DNA of 64,000 nt from the NCBI GenBank assembly GCA_963677325.2, contig CAXXGM010000010.1, forward strand, positions 124,001-188,000. Reading direction: 5' to 3'. The DNA comes from G963677325 sp963677325 (lineage in GTDB: Bacteria > Bacteroidota > Bacteroidia > Bacteroidales > Prolixibacteraceae). This document shows positions 35,735-45,554 of the stretch, piece after piece. The notes beneath the pieces were generated by a model. The model had not been told where the DNA came from. It saw only the letters and a program-made list of their open reading frames with translations, and searched no databases. The stretch's first letter is position 1; every line of letters starts with the position of its first letter. The position numbers were made by a program, and so were the translations under genes.

Positions 35735-36274
35735 ATGAACAGGAAAAGTCATCCAAAGGATGTGATAAAATATTGTCCCAGATGTGGTTGTAATCATTTT
35801 AATACCTCTGACGGTGGAAGATCATTCCGGTGCGAAGAGTGTGGATTTGTTTATTTTATAAATAATTCGGCAGCAGTAGCTTGTCTGATTTTGGATCATT
35901 CCAACCGGTTGCTTCTTTGCCGAAGGGCTGAAGAACCTGAGGCAGGGAAACTGGATTTGCCGGGTGGATTTGTCGAACCAATGGAAACGGCAGAACAGGC
36001 AGTCAAAAGAGAAATCAGGGAAGAGTTGGATGTAAATGTTATAAAACAGAAATATTTGACTTCATTTCCCAATGAGTATGTTTATTCCGGATTTTCCGTC
36101 TTTACTCTTGACATGGCTTATCTTTGTGAGATCGATACCTTTAAAAGAATCTCTCCTGGTGATGACATTTCCGCTGTTGAATTTTTTCTTCCTGAAGAGA
36201 TAAAAATGGAGGAACTTTATTCAGATAGTATCCGGAATATCATTAATTATTTTATAGTAAATAAAACGAAATGA
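35735..36274 (+). CDS. NUDIX hydrolase with N-terminal zinc ribbon
   Basis: 179 residues. A zinc ribbon at residues about 13-40 (CPRCGCNHF and CEECGFVYF) precedes the NUDIX domain, whose box is G-FVEPMETAEQAVKREIREEL. This order resembles NADH pyrophosphatases (NudC) and related ADP-ribose or nucleotide diphosphate hydrolases. The substrate is not decided, because the NudC SQPWPFPxS tail is absent. Its stop overlaps the start of the M24 peptidase gene (ATGA). Confidence 0.9.
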   Translation: MNRKSHPKDVIKYCPRCGCNHFNTSDGGRSFRCEECGFVYFINNSAAVACLILDHSNRLLLCRRAEEPEAGKLDLPGGFVEPMETAEQAVKREIREELDVNVIKQKYLTSFPNEYVYSGFSVFTLDMAYLCEIDTFKRISPGDDISAVEFFLPEEIKMEELYSDSIRNIINYFIVNKTK

Positions 36275-38049
36275 ATATATTGGAAAGGATTATTCCACTT
36301 CGCAGTTTAATGAAGGAGTCCAATATTGAGGCTTATATAATTAATGGCAATGATGCACATTTATCCGAATATGTACCGCCCAGATGGAAAACGCGAGAGT
36401 GGATAAGCGGTTTTACCGGATCATACGGCAGGGTAGTAGTGACCTCTGAAAAAGCGGCATTATGGACGGATTCGAGATATTTTATTCAGGCTGAAAATGA
36501 ACTGGAGGGCAGCGGCATCATTTTGATGAAAGACAGGCAGCCCGATACAATCCCTTATGAAGAATGGCTTTTGAAAGAAGTTCCGGAAAAAAGCTTTATT
36601 GGCATAGATGGAATGACTCTGTCAAGATCAGAAGAGAAAAAGCTAAACAGGAAATTGGGTGCGAAGGGCATCGTTTTGATAAAAGACAGGGATCTGGTTA
36701 ATGAAATCTGGATGGATCGGCCTTCTATTCCTGCGGAAGAAATTTTTGATTATTCAGTACTGTATGCGGGCTTCTCTCGGACTGAAAAGATAAACCTGAT
36801 CCGGAAAAAATTGGGGGAGATGGGAATCTTCGGGACCATAATTTCTATGCTTGATGATCTGGCCTGGACTTTTAACATAAGAGGCCATGATATTGAATAT
36901 ACTCCTTTGGCAATGGGATACGGATACATTGATCAGGAACGGGCCATTCTTTTTGTGAAAAGCAGTAAAGTCCCTGAATCATTGAAATCTTTGCTGGACT
37001 CTGAAAAGATTGAATTAATGGATTATGATTCCCTCATTAAATTCCTTGAAAGAATTAAAGCAGACTCTTTACTGATAGATCCTGAAAGGGTGAATAGTTT
37101 GATCTACGATTCCATTCCGTCCAGCGTTAAAATTATTGAAAGTACTTCTATACCCATGCTCCTGAAGAGTGTAAAGAATGCCATAGAAATACAGGGGATG
37201 CGTGATGCTCACCGAAGAGATGGAATTGCATTGGTTAATTTTCTTCACTGGATTTATTCTTCGGTCGGGAAAGAAGATATCTCGGAGCTTACTGTTTGTC
37301 AAAAGTTAAAAGAGTTCCGTTCGGACCAAAAGGATTTCGTTGAAGAGAGTTTTCATACCATTGCCGGGTATAATGAACATGGCGCCATTGTTCATTATCA
37401 TGTAAGTGAAGAAACTGATTCAAAGATCCAAAATAAAGGAATATTGCTCATTGATTCAGGGGCCCAATATCTTGATGGAACTACCGATGTGACCAGGACC
37501 ATTGCACTTGGCCAAACTGTCACCGATCGACAGAAAAGGGATTTTACTTTGGTTCTTAAAGGAATGATTCAGCTATCGAAGATTACCTTTCCGAATCATT
37601 GCAAGGGCTCTTCGCTTGATATACTTGCGCGTAAAGCTCTGTGGAGCAGTCATCTTAATTATGGACACGGCACCGGGCATGGAGTAGGGCACTTCTTGTG
37701 TGTACACGAAGCTCCAGTCAGCATCCGGCAGGAATTCAATCCTTATACATTGACTGAAGGGAATATTCTTTCAAATGAACCCGGAGTTTATATTGAAGGT
37801 GAATACGGCATACGAACAGAGAATCTGCTACTCTGCAGGAAAGACGATCAGTCAGACCTCGGAGATTTCTTATCTTTTGAAACATTGACTTTATGTCCAA
37901 TAGATAAAAAATTAATAAAGGCAGAACTTTTAGACCAGGAAGAAATCAGCTGGGTTAACAGTTATCATGAGAAAATTCTCGATGAACTTGGATCCTGTCT
38001 GAAAACTAAGGTATTTGAATGGCTTAAAATTCAATGCGCACCTATATGA
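36271..38049 (+). CDS. Aminopeptidase P family protein (Xaa-Pro aminopeptidase, M24)
   Basis: 592 residues, a long three-domain aminopeptidase P. Two creatinase-like N-terminal domains (about 1-300) precede a pita-bread catalytic domain. Dinuclear metal ligands are visible in IDSGAQYLDGTTDVTRT (two Asp), GHGTGHGVGHF (His), NEPGVYIEGEYGIRTEN (two Glu). It removes N-terminal residues before proline, in the cytoplasm (no signal peptide). It is translationally coupled by ATGA overlaps to the NUDIX gene before and the fusion gene after. Confidence 0.95.
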   Translation: MNILERIIPLRSLMKESNIEAYIINGNDAHLSEYVPPRWKTREWISGFTGSYGRVVVTSEKAALWTDSRYFIQAENELEGSGIILMKDRQPDTIPYEEWLLKEVPEKSFIGIDGMTLSRSEEKKLNRKLGAKGIVLIKDRDLVNEIWMDRPSIPAEEIFDYSVLYAGFSRTEKINLIRKKLGEMGIFGTIISMLDDLAWTFNIRGHDIEYTPLAMGYGYIDQERAILFVKSSKVPESLKSLLDSEKIELMDYDSLIKFLERIKADSLLIDPERVNSLIYDSIPSSVKIIESTSIPMLLKSVKNAIEIQGMRDAHRRDGIALVNFLHWIYSSVGKEDISELTVCQKLKEFRSDQKDFVEESFHTIAGYNEHGAIVHYHVSEETDSKIQNKGILLIDSGAQYLDGTTDVTRTIALGQTVTDRQKRDFTLVLKGMIQLSKITFPNHCKGSSLDILARKALWSSHLNYGHGTGHGVGHFLCVHEAPVSIRQEFNPYTLTEGNILSNEPGVYIEGEYGIRTENLLLCRKDDQSDLGDFLSFETLTLCPIDKKLIKAELLDQEEISWVNSYHEKILDELGSCLKTKVFEWLKIQCAPI

Positions 38050-40937
38050 AAAAAACTCTGATCATCTTCTGTTTTTTCTTCATAAGCTTTTCATTGAGTG
38101 CGCAGTATTATTCAATAGGAGAGGATCCTTCCAGTATTCACTGGAGACAGATCAATACTCCTGATTTCCGGGTAATTTATCCTTCTGCTTTTGAGACAAA
38201 AGCTCAGCATTTTGCCTCCATCCTGGAGAATGTTTATCATTATGCAGGTAAAACATTAAATCATAAGCCTCATAAGATCTCTGTCATCCTCCATACACGA
38301 ACTGTGGCTTCAAACGGATTAGTCAGCTGGGCGCCTTCAAGAATGGAATTATTTATGACTCCTCCCCAAGATACATATGCTCAGGATTGGATGGAGCAAT
38401 TGGCTATACACGAATTCAGGCATGTAGTTCAAATGGATAAAATAGAATCTGAAATGCCTAATCTGTTTAAACTCATCCTTGGAGAACAGGCTGCAGCAGC
38501 CGTTGTGGGAGCTTATTTACCTCTATGGCTGATGGAAGGTGATGCAGTCGTTGCGGAAACATCGTTAAGTCATTCAGGAAGAGGTAGACTTCCTTCATTT
38601 GAGATGGAACTTAAAGCTCAAACTCTGGAAAAGGGTATTTACAGTTATGATAAATCATACTTGGGTTCATACCGCGATTACATTCCGGATTACTATCAAA
38701 TGGGATATCAGTTGGTAGCAGGAGCCAGAAAGGATTATAAAGCTGACATATGGGGAAACGTACTTCATCATGTTGCAAGAAATCCCCTTGGAATAACTTC
38801 CTTTTCGACGGGTTTGAAAAAGAACTGCGGGAAAAACCAGAACTCTCTGTATTGGGGTATTTTCGATGATTTAAAGCAGAAATGGAAAGAAGATGATAAT
38901 CAGCTCATCAAAAATAAATATGAAAGAATAACAAGGGAAAATCGTGATTATACGAGTTACAGCTTTCCTTTTTATGTAAATGATACCACAATTTTTGCTT
39001 TAAAAAATTCCATTAATGACGTGCAACGATTTGTTTTAATCGCTCCGAATGGAATGGAAAAGAAGATATTCACTCCTGGATTTATTTCGGAGGAATCAAT
39101 AGATGTAGCAGACAACAGAATATTTTGGATTGAAAGGAAACCGGATCCTAGGTGGGCTAACCAGGAATTCTCATTACTTCGGATTTATAATATCAGGAAT
39201 GGAAAACTGTTTGAAAAGAGATTCAGGGAAAAAATTTATGCCCCTTCATTATCCTTTGATAGACAATACCTTTCTTTCATAAAAGCTGATGATAAGAACA
39301 ATTTCTCCGTTTTGATAGTCTCTCCTGTGGATGGCAAAATCATAAAAGAAGTACCTACTCCTCAGAATCTTTTCTTTATTACTCCGACGTGGGCCGAAAA
39401 GGAAAATGTTCTTTATTCCGTTGCTCTTGGAAAAGAAGGCAAAACTCTTATAAAGTTTGATCCATTTACGAGGGAGATGAAGTTCTTATTGCCTTTTTCC
39501 TATAATGATCTCTCAGGTCCTGTTCAGAAAGGCAATTATCTATTTTTCAATAGCTCACAGAGCGGAATTGATAACGTCTATGCTATTAATCTGAAAGAAA
39601 GTAAAACTTATCAGGTTACTTCTTCGCGATTCGGTACAATGGATCCACAGCCGTCACGGGACGGTAAAAAAATGATTTTTAGTAACTATACAGCAAACGG
39701 TTTTTATATTGCACAAATGTTTTTGGAATCAGAGAAAATCAGAGAAGCAGATCCATCCATTTCTTATGAAGGCTCTCTTGCAAAGGAAATTACTCAACAG
39801 GAAAATAAAGTTCTTCCACAGTTGACAGATTCGGTTTCCTACCCCTCGAAGAATTATTCAAAGATTGGGCATTTATTCAATTTTCATAGCTGGTCTCCTT
39901 TTCGCATTGATACTGATAATGAAGATGTAAGACCAGGATTTTCATTATTGTCACAAAATCATCTCAGCACAGCAATTACGCAAATAGGATACGACTATTC
40001 CATCGTTAATAAAACAGGCAAATGGTTTGCTAAATTTGATTACAGCGGATTATTTCCTGTGCTTGGTTTTAGCTTGGATTATGGGAAGGGAAATTCTCAT
40101 TACAACAGAATTACTCAATATAGAAATCAGATTGGTCAGGTCGTTCGAATTGATACTTCTTCCGTTGGGTTTTCATATTATGAGCTTAATCTCGATGGAA
40201 TCATAAAAGTTCCCCTTAATTTAACTCATGGAAAGTACATACGATTTGTGCAACCCGAATTTCGGGCAGGTTATACTAATATTAAAATAGGTTCTTCTGT
40301 GCCTACAGGCATTTTACACGGGAATTTTATTCCTTTTACTTATAGACTTTATGCCAGTAATTATCTAACCACCGGAGTCAGGGATATACAGCCTAAATTT
40401 GCTCAGGCTGCTGATTTTATTTACCGTCACACACCTTTTGGTGATTTCCATTATGGAAGTATAATGTCGGAGGAAGGAACTTTTTATTTTCCAGGTTTGT
40501 TAGCCCATCACGGGATCAGAATTTACGGAGGATACCAAATGAAGAATTCAAGTCAGCAATCGTTTTCGGATCTGGTAGAATATCCAAGAGGTTATCAGAA
40601 CATCATAAATGAAAATCTATTTACGCTTCGGACTGATTATGTGTTGCCCTTGTTTTATCCGGATTGGAGTTTAGGTAAAATAAGCTATATAAAAAGAGTC
40701 ACTCTCCGCATGTTCTATGATCATGGAAAGGCTCAGGTCCCTATAAATAATAGTAACTCACGTTTTATTTATAGTTTTAATTCTGCGGGTGCTGAACTGA
40801 TGGTTAACTGCCATTTCTTTCGGTTTATTATTCCATCTACTATTGGAATCAGAGAATCCTACCTTTTGGAAAACCGAAGCCAAGTATTTGAATTTATCTA
40901 CTCAATGAATTTTACCGGTTTCAGAACCTTTAAATAA
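38046..40937 (+). CDS. Secreted metallopeptidase-like / beta-propeller / outer-membrane barrel fusion
   Basis: 963 residues from the ATG at 38046, which overlaps the stop of the M24 gene as ATGA. A signal peptide (about 1-20) is followed by a gluzincin-like domain with LAIHEFRHVVQ (His122, Glu123, His126) and WLMEGDAVVAE (candidate third ligand Glu164). Residues about 280-560 form TolB-like propeller repeats (for example MDPQPSRDGKKMIFSNY). The last 340 residues are alternating strands ending in an aromatic (SMNFTGFRTFK), as in an outer-membrane barrel. Such proteins are often labelled TolB-like in Bacteroidota. Peptidase activity is inferred from HExxH. The in-frame ATG at 38034 is less likely. 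Confidence 0.82.
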   Translation: MKKTLIIFCFFFISFSLSAQYYSIGEDPSSIHWRQINTPDFRVIYPSAFETKAQHFASILENVYHYAGKTLNHKPHKISVILHTRTVASNGLVSWAPSRMELFMTPPQDTYAQDWMEQLAIHEFRHVVQMDKIESEMPNLFKLILGEQAAAAVVGAYLPLWLMEGDAVVAETSLSHSGRGRLPSFEMELKAQTLEKGIYSYDKSYLGSYRDYIPDYYQMGYQLVAGARKDYKADIWGNVLHHVARNPLGITSFSTGLKKNCGKNQNSLYWGIFDDLKQKWKEDDNQLIKNKYERITRENRDYTSYSFPFYVNDTTIFALKNSINDVQRFVLIAPNGMEKKIFTPGFISEESIDVADNRIFWIERKPDPRWANQEFSLLRIYNIRNGKLFEKRFREKIYAPSLSFDRQYLSFIKADDKNNFSVLIVSPVDGKIIKEVPTPQNLFFITPTWAEKENVLYSVALGKEGKTLIKFDPFTREMKFLLPFSYNDLSGPVQKGNYLFFNSSQSGIDNVYAINLKESKTYQVTSSRFGTMDPQPSRDGKKMIFSNYTANGFYIAQMFLESEKIREADPSISYEGSLAKEITQQENKVLPQLTDSVSYPSKNYSKIGHLFNFHSWSPFRIDTDNEDVRPGFSLLSQNHLSTAITQIGYDYSIVNKTGKWFAKFDYSGLFPVLGFSLDYGKGNSHYNRITQYRNQIGQVVRIDTSSVGFSYYELNLDGIIKVPLNLTHGKYIRFVQPEFRAGYTNIKIGSSVPTGILHGNFIPFTYRLYASNYLTTGVRDIQPKFAQAADFIYRHTPFGDFHYGSIMSEEGTFYFPGLLAHHGIRIYGGYQMKNSSQQSFSDLVEYPRGYQNIINENLFTLRTDYVLPLFYPDWSLGKISYIKRVTLRMFYDHGKAQVPINNSNSRFIYSFNSAGAELMVNCHFFRFIIPSTIGIRESYLLENRSQVFEFIYSMNFTGFRTFK

Positions 40938-41303
40938 AATCAGGTGTATCTTGAATCAGGTAAAAATGTACTGATTAAAAAAGATTTATAAAATCATCCT
41001 GAATTCATTGTGCCTTTTATTTTCCTGTATAGGGGAAGCGATCTAATAAAATACGAGAATCTCAGAACGATAAAAATGGCCTAACTAACAATTAAGATTT
41101 TGACAAATAGTGTTTTATTGAAATTTCTTTCCATACGAAAATACGATCAGAATAGATTCATCCGCATTCAACTGGGAATATTCAGCAGTAAATTCCTGAA
41201 TAATTTCCCTATTCAATAAAATCCTTCATTACAAGAATCCTTTGATTGATTTGCTGAATTAGCAAAAGTGCAAAATCTTTAAATACTAAAAGTAAGATGC
41301 TTG

Positions 41304-41331
41304 TTTACATATGTGATATCACATATGTAAA
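41304..41331. promoter_or_regulatory. Perfect 28-bp palindrome, candidate operator
   Basis: The 28 bases are identical to their reverse complement and centre on GATATC. Each arm contains TTACATATGT. About 550 bp upstream of the XRE gene. Half-sites resemble the sites at 41736 and 41822. Confidence 0.65.
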
Positions 41332-41735
41332 ATTGCCGAATGGACTGAAATGTATATGACAGACGATCTTCACAATTGTAACACAAGAAATCACGGTTTT
41401 AGTAACTACTTATTGATAGCAAAAACAGGTAAAAATATACTTGAAAAATGAATCATAAAATACACATTCATAACGATTCACACTATTTAATTAAATAAAA
41501 AATTTAGAATAATTGTATACATTTGGAAACATATGGTTTAAGTAAAAGATTATAAGAATGTTTAAGCATATTAATAGATAGTAAATCAGATTTATAAGCG
41601 TTTATATTAAACAATAGCTTTAAAAAACAGATCTTAAGATAAATCATCTATATAACGGGGTCGCAACTCTTAAGAATAGATCTTTTTAGTAAATCAGCGA
41701 GGTTAATTTTGATATGAAAACAGGGAATTAGTAAT

Positions 41736-41747
41736 TTACAAATGTAT
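41736..41747. promoter_or_regulatory. TTACAAATGTAT site
   Basis: Differs at one position from the reverse complement of the site at 41822, and shares TTACA...TGTA with the 28-bp palindrome. Confidence 0.4.
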
Positions 41748-41821
41748 TTTGCATTGATGGTGTACTTATGTAAACTGTCAATTAAGTTCAAATTTCAACA
41801 CACTTGTAATTAATAAAAATA

Positions 41822-41833
41822 TTACATTTGTAA
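41822..41833. promoter_or_regulatory. TTACATTTGTAA site 48 bp before the XRE gene
   Basis: Near-palindromic TTACATTTGTAA lies in the expected promoter zone of the regulator. Autoregulation is inferred from position and the related copies upstream. Confidence 0.45.
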
Positions 41834-41881
41834 TCATTTGTTTGGTTGTGATTAATTCTAAAATCCTAAACAATTTTCATC

Positions 41882-42376
41882 ATGAAAGACAGGATTACAG
41901 AGTTCCTGGTAAAAGAAAACATCTCTCCGGCGGAGTTTGCAGATAAAATAGGCGTACAGCGTTCCAGCGTTTCTCATGTCTTGAATGGAAGGAATTACCC
42001 GGGAGCTTCTTTCATTCAGAAAATGCTTTCCATCTATAAAGGTTTAAATCCGCGTTGGTTACTCCTTGGCGAGGGAATGATGATGGAAACAAATAATTCA
42101 GGCAAAGAACCTTCATTATTTTCTTTTCCATTTTCAGAGGACCGGGAAGAAAATAGGAAATCCCTTTTAAAAAGCTTAACGTCTAAATCAAATGATGAAT
42201 CTACATCTCCTGAAGGAAACGAAAAATTAACTGAGACAAAACCTTTACCAACTACAAAGGAAACAAAGCAGGAGTTGAATGATGTTATAAGTAATATTGC
42301 TGATAATAAGGATATTGATAGAATTGTATTATTTTATAAGGATAAAACTTTTTCGGTATATACTCCTTCAAAATGA
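41882..42376 (+). CDS. XRE-family helix-turn-helix regulator
   Basis: 164 residues. An N-terminal HTH_3 domain (about 1-68: ENISPAEFADKIGVQRSSVSHVLNGRNYPGASFIQKML) ends in the characteristic LNPRWLLLGEG. The rest is polar and low in complexity, with a conserved-looking C-terminal DIDRIVLFYKDKTFSVY tail. This form is common in Bacteroidota; its targets are unknown. The unusually long upstream region contains palindromic sites that may be its operators. Confidence 0.88.
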   Translation: MKDRITEFLVKENISPAEFADKIGVQRSSVSHVLNGRNYPGASFIQKMLSIYKGLNPRWLLLGEGMMMETNNSGKEPSLFSFPFSEDREENRKSLLKSLTSKSNDESTSPEGNEKLTETKPLPTTKETKQELNDVISNIADNKDIDRIVLFYKDKTFSVYTPSK

Positions 42377-42386
42377 GATTTTGGAC

Positions 42387-42394
42387 TATATTTG
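42387..42394 (+). promoter_or_regulatory. Putative -7 element of pyrK (TATATTTG)
   Basis: TATATTTG about 83 bp before the pyrK start codon. Confidence 0.4.
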
Positions 42395-42476
42395 CAATTA
42401 ATTATTAATTGTCAATTTCGATTTAATAATAATGAGTAATTGGTTTCATTAATAGTAAACTCTTAATTCATAGCAG

Positions 42477-43262
42477 ATGGGAAAATCTGTTCAAAATCTT
42501 ACTGTTATTTCAAACACCAGGCTTAGTACCAGTCATTATATATTGAGATTACAATCGTCTCAAAAACTTCAATCGATTGTTCCAGGTCAATTTGTAAATA
42601 TTTTGATTGAAAATTGTCCAGGTGTATTTTTACGACGTCCATTTTCGTTTCACTCTGTTGATTATGAAAATAATACTTTTGATTTACTCATTAAAATTGC
42701 AGGTGAAGGAACCAAATATCTTACTCTAAAGAAAAAAGGAGACTCACTTAATATGATATTTCCTCTTGGTAAAGGTTTTTCATTACCCAGAACAGAGGAA
42801 AATAAAGAAAAAGTTTTGCTCGCAGGAGGAGGATGCGGGGTGGCTCCTTTGTATTTCCTTGCACAACAACTGAAAGGAAAAGCCGAAATATCTGTTATTC
42901 TTGGAGCCCGGTCCGCAAATGATCTTATTGAAGTTGAAAAGTATTCAAAATTTGGAAAGGTATATACCACTACTGAAGATGGATCACATGGAGAGAAAGG
43001 ATTCATAACCAATCACAGCATTTTTGCTGAAGAGTTGAACCAGTTTTCAAGAATTTACACTTGCGGGCCGGAAGCCATGATGAAAGCTGTTGCATCCAAA
43101 GCAAACGAGAAAGGGATTTTTTGTGAAGTTTCTCTGGAGCATACAATGGCCTGTGGGTTTGGTGTTTGTTTATGCTGTGTTACAGATACCATAAATGGGA
43201 ATAAATGTGTCTGTACAGAAGGTCCGGTATTCAACATAAAATCATTGAAATGGCAAATTTGA
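42477..43262 (+). CDS. pyrK: Dihydroorotate dehydrogenase electron-transfer subunit
   Basis: 261 residues. It passes electrons from the dihydroorotate dehydrogenase catalytic subunit to NAD+ through FAD and a 2Fe-2S cluster. FAD domain with LRRPFSFHSVD, NAD domain with LLAGGGCGVAPLYFLAQQL, and C-terminal cluster ligands Cys226, Cys231, Cys234 and Cys246 in ACGFGVCLCCVT and KCVCTEGPVF. The spacing (4, 2, 11) is that of PyrK. It overlaps pyrD by 13 bp, as expected for subunits of one complex. Confidence 0.95.
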   Translation: MGKSVQNLTVISNTRLSTSHYILRLQSSQKLQSIVPGQFVNILIENCPGVFLRRPFSFHSVDYENNTFDLLIKIAGEGTKYLTLKKKGDSLNMIFPLGKGFSLPRTEENKEKVLLAGGGCGVAPLYFLAQQLKGKAEISVILGARSANDLIEVEKYSKFGKVYTTTEDGSHGEKGFITNHSIFAEELNQFSRIYTCGPEAMMKAVASKANEKGIFCEVSLEHTMACGFGVCLCCVTDTINGNKCVCTEGPVFNIKSLKWQI

Positions 43263-44161
43263 AGGTAAAAATTCATAATCTTGAATTAAAAAATCCGGTA
43301 TTAACAGCATCCGGAACTTTTGGTTACGGAGTTGAATATGACGATTTTTTTGATGTTGACCGGCTTGGAGGAATAATTGTAAAGGGTACTACTTTTCATT
43401 CAAGACAGGGAAATCCATATCCTCGAATGGCAGAAACGCCTTCTGGGATGCTGAATGCTGTGGGTCTTCAAAATGGAGGAGTAGAGTATTTCATCAATAA
43501 ACTATATCCGTCTCTTTCAAAATATGAGACAAAAGTAATAGTTAATGTATCTGGCTCTACAGTTGAAGATTATGTCGCTTGTGCTGAACGAATAAATGAA
43601 CTGGAAAAAATTCCTTCAATAGAATTGAATATTTCCTGTCCCAATATAAAGGAAGGTGGAATGGCATTTGGAACCAGTTGTTCTTCTGCAGAAAAAGTAA
43701 TATCTGCGGTAAGGGAGGTTTACAAGAAGACTCTTATCGTGAAATTGTCTCCAAATGTTACTGATATTTCTGAAATTGCCAAAGCTGCCGAAAATTCCGG
43801 CGCAGATAGCCTCTCTTTAATAAATACTCTTCTTGGAATGGCTATTGATATCGATACTCAAAGGCCAGTGTTATCTACTGTAACCGGAGGGCTCTCCGGA
43901 CCGGCAATTAAACCAATTGCCTTAAGAATGGTCTGGCAGGTAAGCAGGGCAGTTAAAATCCCAGTAATTGGATTAGGAGGAATTATGAATGCAAGGGATG
44001 CAATTGAATTTTTTCTTGCCGGAGCTTCAGCCATTCAGGTAGGAACTGCAAACTTTATAGACCCTCTTGTTACGATAAAAATTATTTCGGGAGTTGAAAC
44101 TTATCTCAATGAAAATAAGTATGAATCAATTCAAGATATAATTGGCTGTTTACATTTGTAA
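43250..44161 (+). CDS. pyrD: Dihydroorotate dehydrogenase, class 1B catalytic subunit
   Basis: 303 residues from the ATG at 43250 (MANLKVKIHN), the normal length. FMN barrel enzyme of pyrimidine synthesis, oxidising dihydroorotate to orotate. Marks: PVLTASGTFGYG near the N-terminus, NAVGLQN, and ELNISCPNIKEGGMAFG with catalytic Cys130 (Cys marks class 1). An ATG at 43205 would add 15 non-homologous residues read inside pyrK, so it is rejected. Paired with pyrK, it forms the NAD-dependent 1B enzyme. Confidence 0.96.
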   Translation: MANLKVKIHNLELKNPVLTASGTFGYGVEYDDFFDVDRLGGIIVKGTTFHSRQGNPYPRMAETPSGMLNAVGLQNGGVEYFINKLYPSLSKYETKVIVNVSGSTVEDYVACAERINELEKIPSIELNISCPNIKEGGMAFGTSCSSAEKVISAVREVYKKTLIVKLSPNVTDISEIAKAAENSGADSLSLINTLLGMAIDIDTQRPVLSTVTGGLSGPAIKPIALRMVWQVSRAVKIPVIGLGGIMNARDAIEFFLAGASAIQVGTANFIDPLVTIKIISGVETYLNENKYESIQDIIGCLHL

Positions 44162-44180
44162 TCCACATCAGAGAACCCCT

Positions 44181-45467
44181 ATGAAACAATGGTTTAAATA
44201 TATCTTAATCATTCTATTTTTTAATTTTAATCTTATTCTTTCAGATTATGGTTTCAATTTATCCTCTGATGAACTGATAAATCATGAAAGAGAGTCGATC
44301 AATTTTTTAATTGTAAAAAGTTTAATCGAATCACAAAATACTTCATTAATTGATGAAAAAATTGAGAGATTTCGTAATCAAAATCATATTAAAGGTTTAT
44401 CAGTTGCTTACGTGAACAAGGATAAGCTGGTTTTTGCCAAAGGTTATGGATATGCGGACGAAGAGGCAAAGATCCTCGTATCTACCAATCATTTATTTCG
44501 GATAGCAAGTGTTTCAAAACTAATTACGGCTATTGGGATAATGAAACTGGTTGAAAATTCAAAAATTTCACTTGACTCAAAAGTTTTTGGGAAAGAAGGA
44601 ATTCTCAATGACGAACAATTCTTGAAAATAAAAGATAAAAGACTGGGAAGAATTACGGTGAGAAATCTACTCAACCATTCTGCCGGATGGACTCAACGCT
44701 ACGGAGATCTGGCTTTTCTTCCACGAGTCGTTTCCAAGGGTGTTGGCGATGCACTTCCTGTTACGGTAGATTCTTATATAAAATTCGTAACCGCCAGAAA
44801 TCTTCATTTTGAACCTGGTACTCACAGTTCTTATAGTAATCTTGGTTATATAATATTAGGTAAAATTATTTCTAAGATTTCCGGAATGGACTATGAAAAA
44901 TTTATTCAGGAAAATATACTGTTACCTGCCAATATTACGGATATGCAACTGGCCGGAAGTTTTTATGAACAAAAATTATCCTATGAGGTCAAATATTATG
45001 AACCTCAGGATGCTTTACCTGAGGAGTGTTATGACGGCAGCGGAAGATTATTCCCCAGAATTTATGGAGGGAATGATCTCAAAGTCCTGGGTGCAGCTGC
45101 TGGATGGCTCGCCTCTGCCATTGATCTGATGAAATTGTATGTGGTAATTGATAAAGATCCAATAGTCAAAGATATTTTAACTTCTGAAAGTATTGACGAG
45201 ATGACAAGAGTGGATCCAGAAGGTCTTGATCCACTGGGATGGAGAAAAACCAAAATAGATGGTGAATGGGTTCGTACAGGAACTTTATCTGGGTCTTCTG
45301 CGTTGATTAAACGACAGCCGGATGGTTCTGCCTGGGCAATTCTTTCCAATACCAGTACTTATAAAGGACCTCGTCTTGCAATGGAAATGGATAAGGTAAT
45401 CAGGCAAATAGACATAAACAGGATCACATGGCCGGATTATAATTTATTTACTTATCATCAGCCCTGA
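44181..45467 (+). CDS. Beta-lactamase-family serine hydrolase (exported)
   Basis: 428 residues from the ATG at 44181. An N-terminal hydrophobic leader (YILIILFFNFNLIL) suggests export or membrane anchoring. The class C beta-lactamase/penicillin-binding fold shows the nucleophile motif in RIASVSKLITA (Ser-x-x-Lys) and YSNLGYIILG (Tyr-x-Asn). These proteins act as D-Ala peptidases, esterases or peptidases; the substrate is unknown. It starts 20 bp after pyrD on the same strand but has no evident link to pyrimidine synthesis. A start at 44142 would read inside pyrD and is rejected. Confidence 0.9.
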   Translation: MKQWFKYILIILFFNFNLILSDYGFNLSSDELINHERESINFLIVKSLIESQNTSLIDEKIERFRNQNHIKGLSVAYVNKDKLVFAKGYGYADEEAKILVSTNHLFRIASVSKLITAIGIMKLVENSKISLDSKVFGKEGILNDEQFLKIKDKRLGRITVRNLLNHSAGWTQRYGDLAFLPRVVSKGVGDALPVTVDSYIKFVTARNLHFEPGTHSSYSNLGYIILGKIISKISGMDYEKFIQENILLPANITDMQLAGSFYEQKLSYEVKYYEPQDALPEECYDGSGRLFPRIYGGNDLKVLGAAAGWLASAIDLMKLYVVIDKDPIVKDILTSESIDEMTRVDPEGLDPLGWRKTKIDGEWVRTGTLSGSSALIKRQPDGSAWAILSNTSTYKGPRLAMEMDKVIRQIDINRITWPDYNLFTYHQP

Positions 45468-45554
45468 TAATACCTGCTATTTAACTTATAATTTATTCTT
45501 AAACCAAAAGACTTGTTTATTGTTATAAGACAAATGTAATAACAAGTTTCACGG

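Larger units (their letters stand above)
40938..41881. other. Long AT-rich intergenic region before the XRE regulator
   Basis: No ORF with plausible coding character was seen on either strand. The region holds a perfect 28-bp palindrome (41304-41331) and two TTACAAATGTAA-type sites nearer the regulator gene. The rest is low-complexity AT-rich DNA. Confidence 0.6.
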
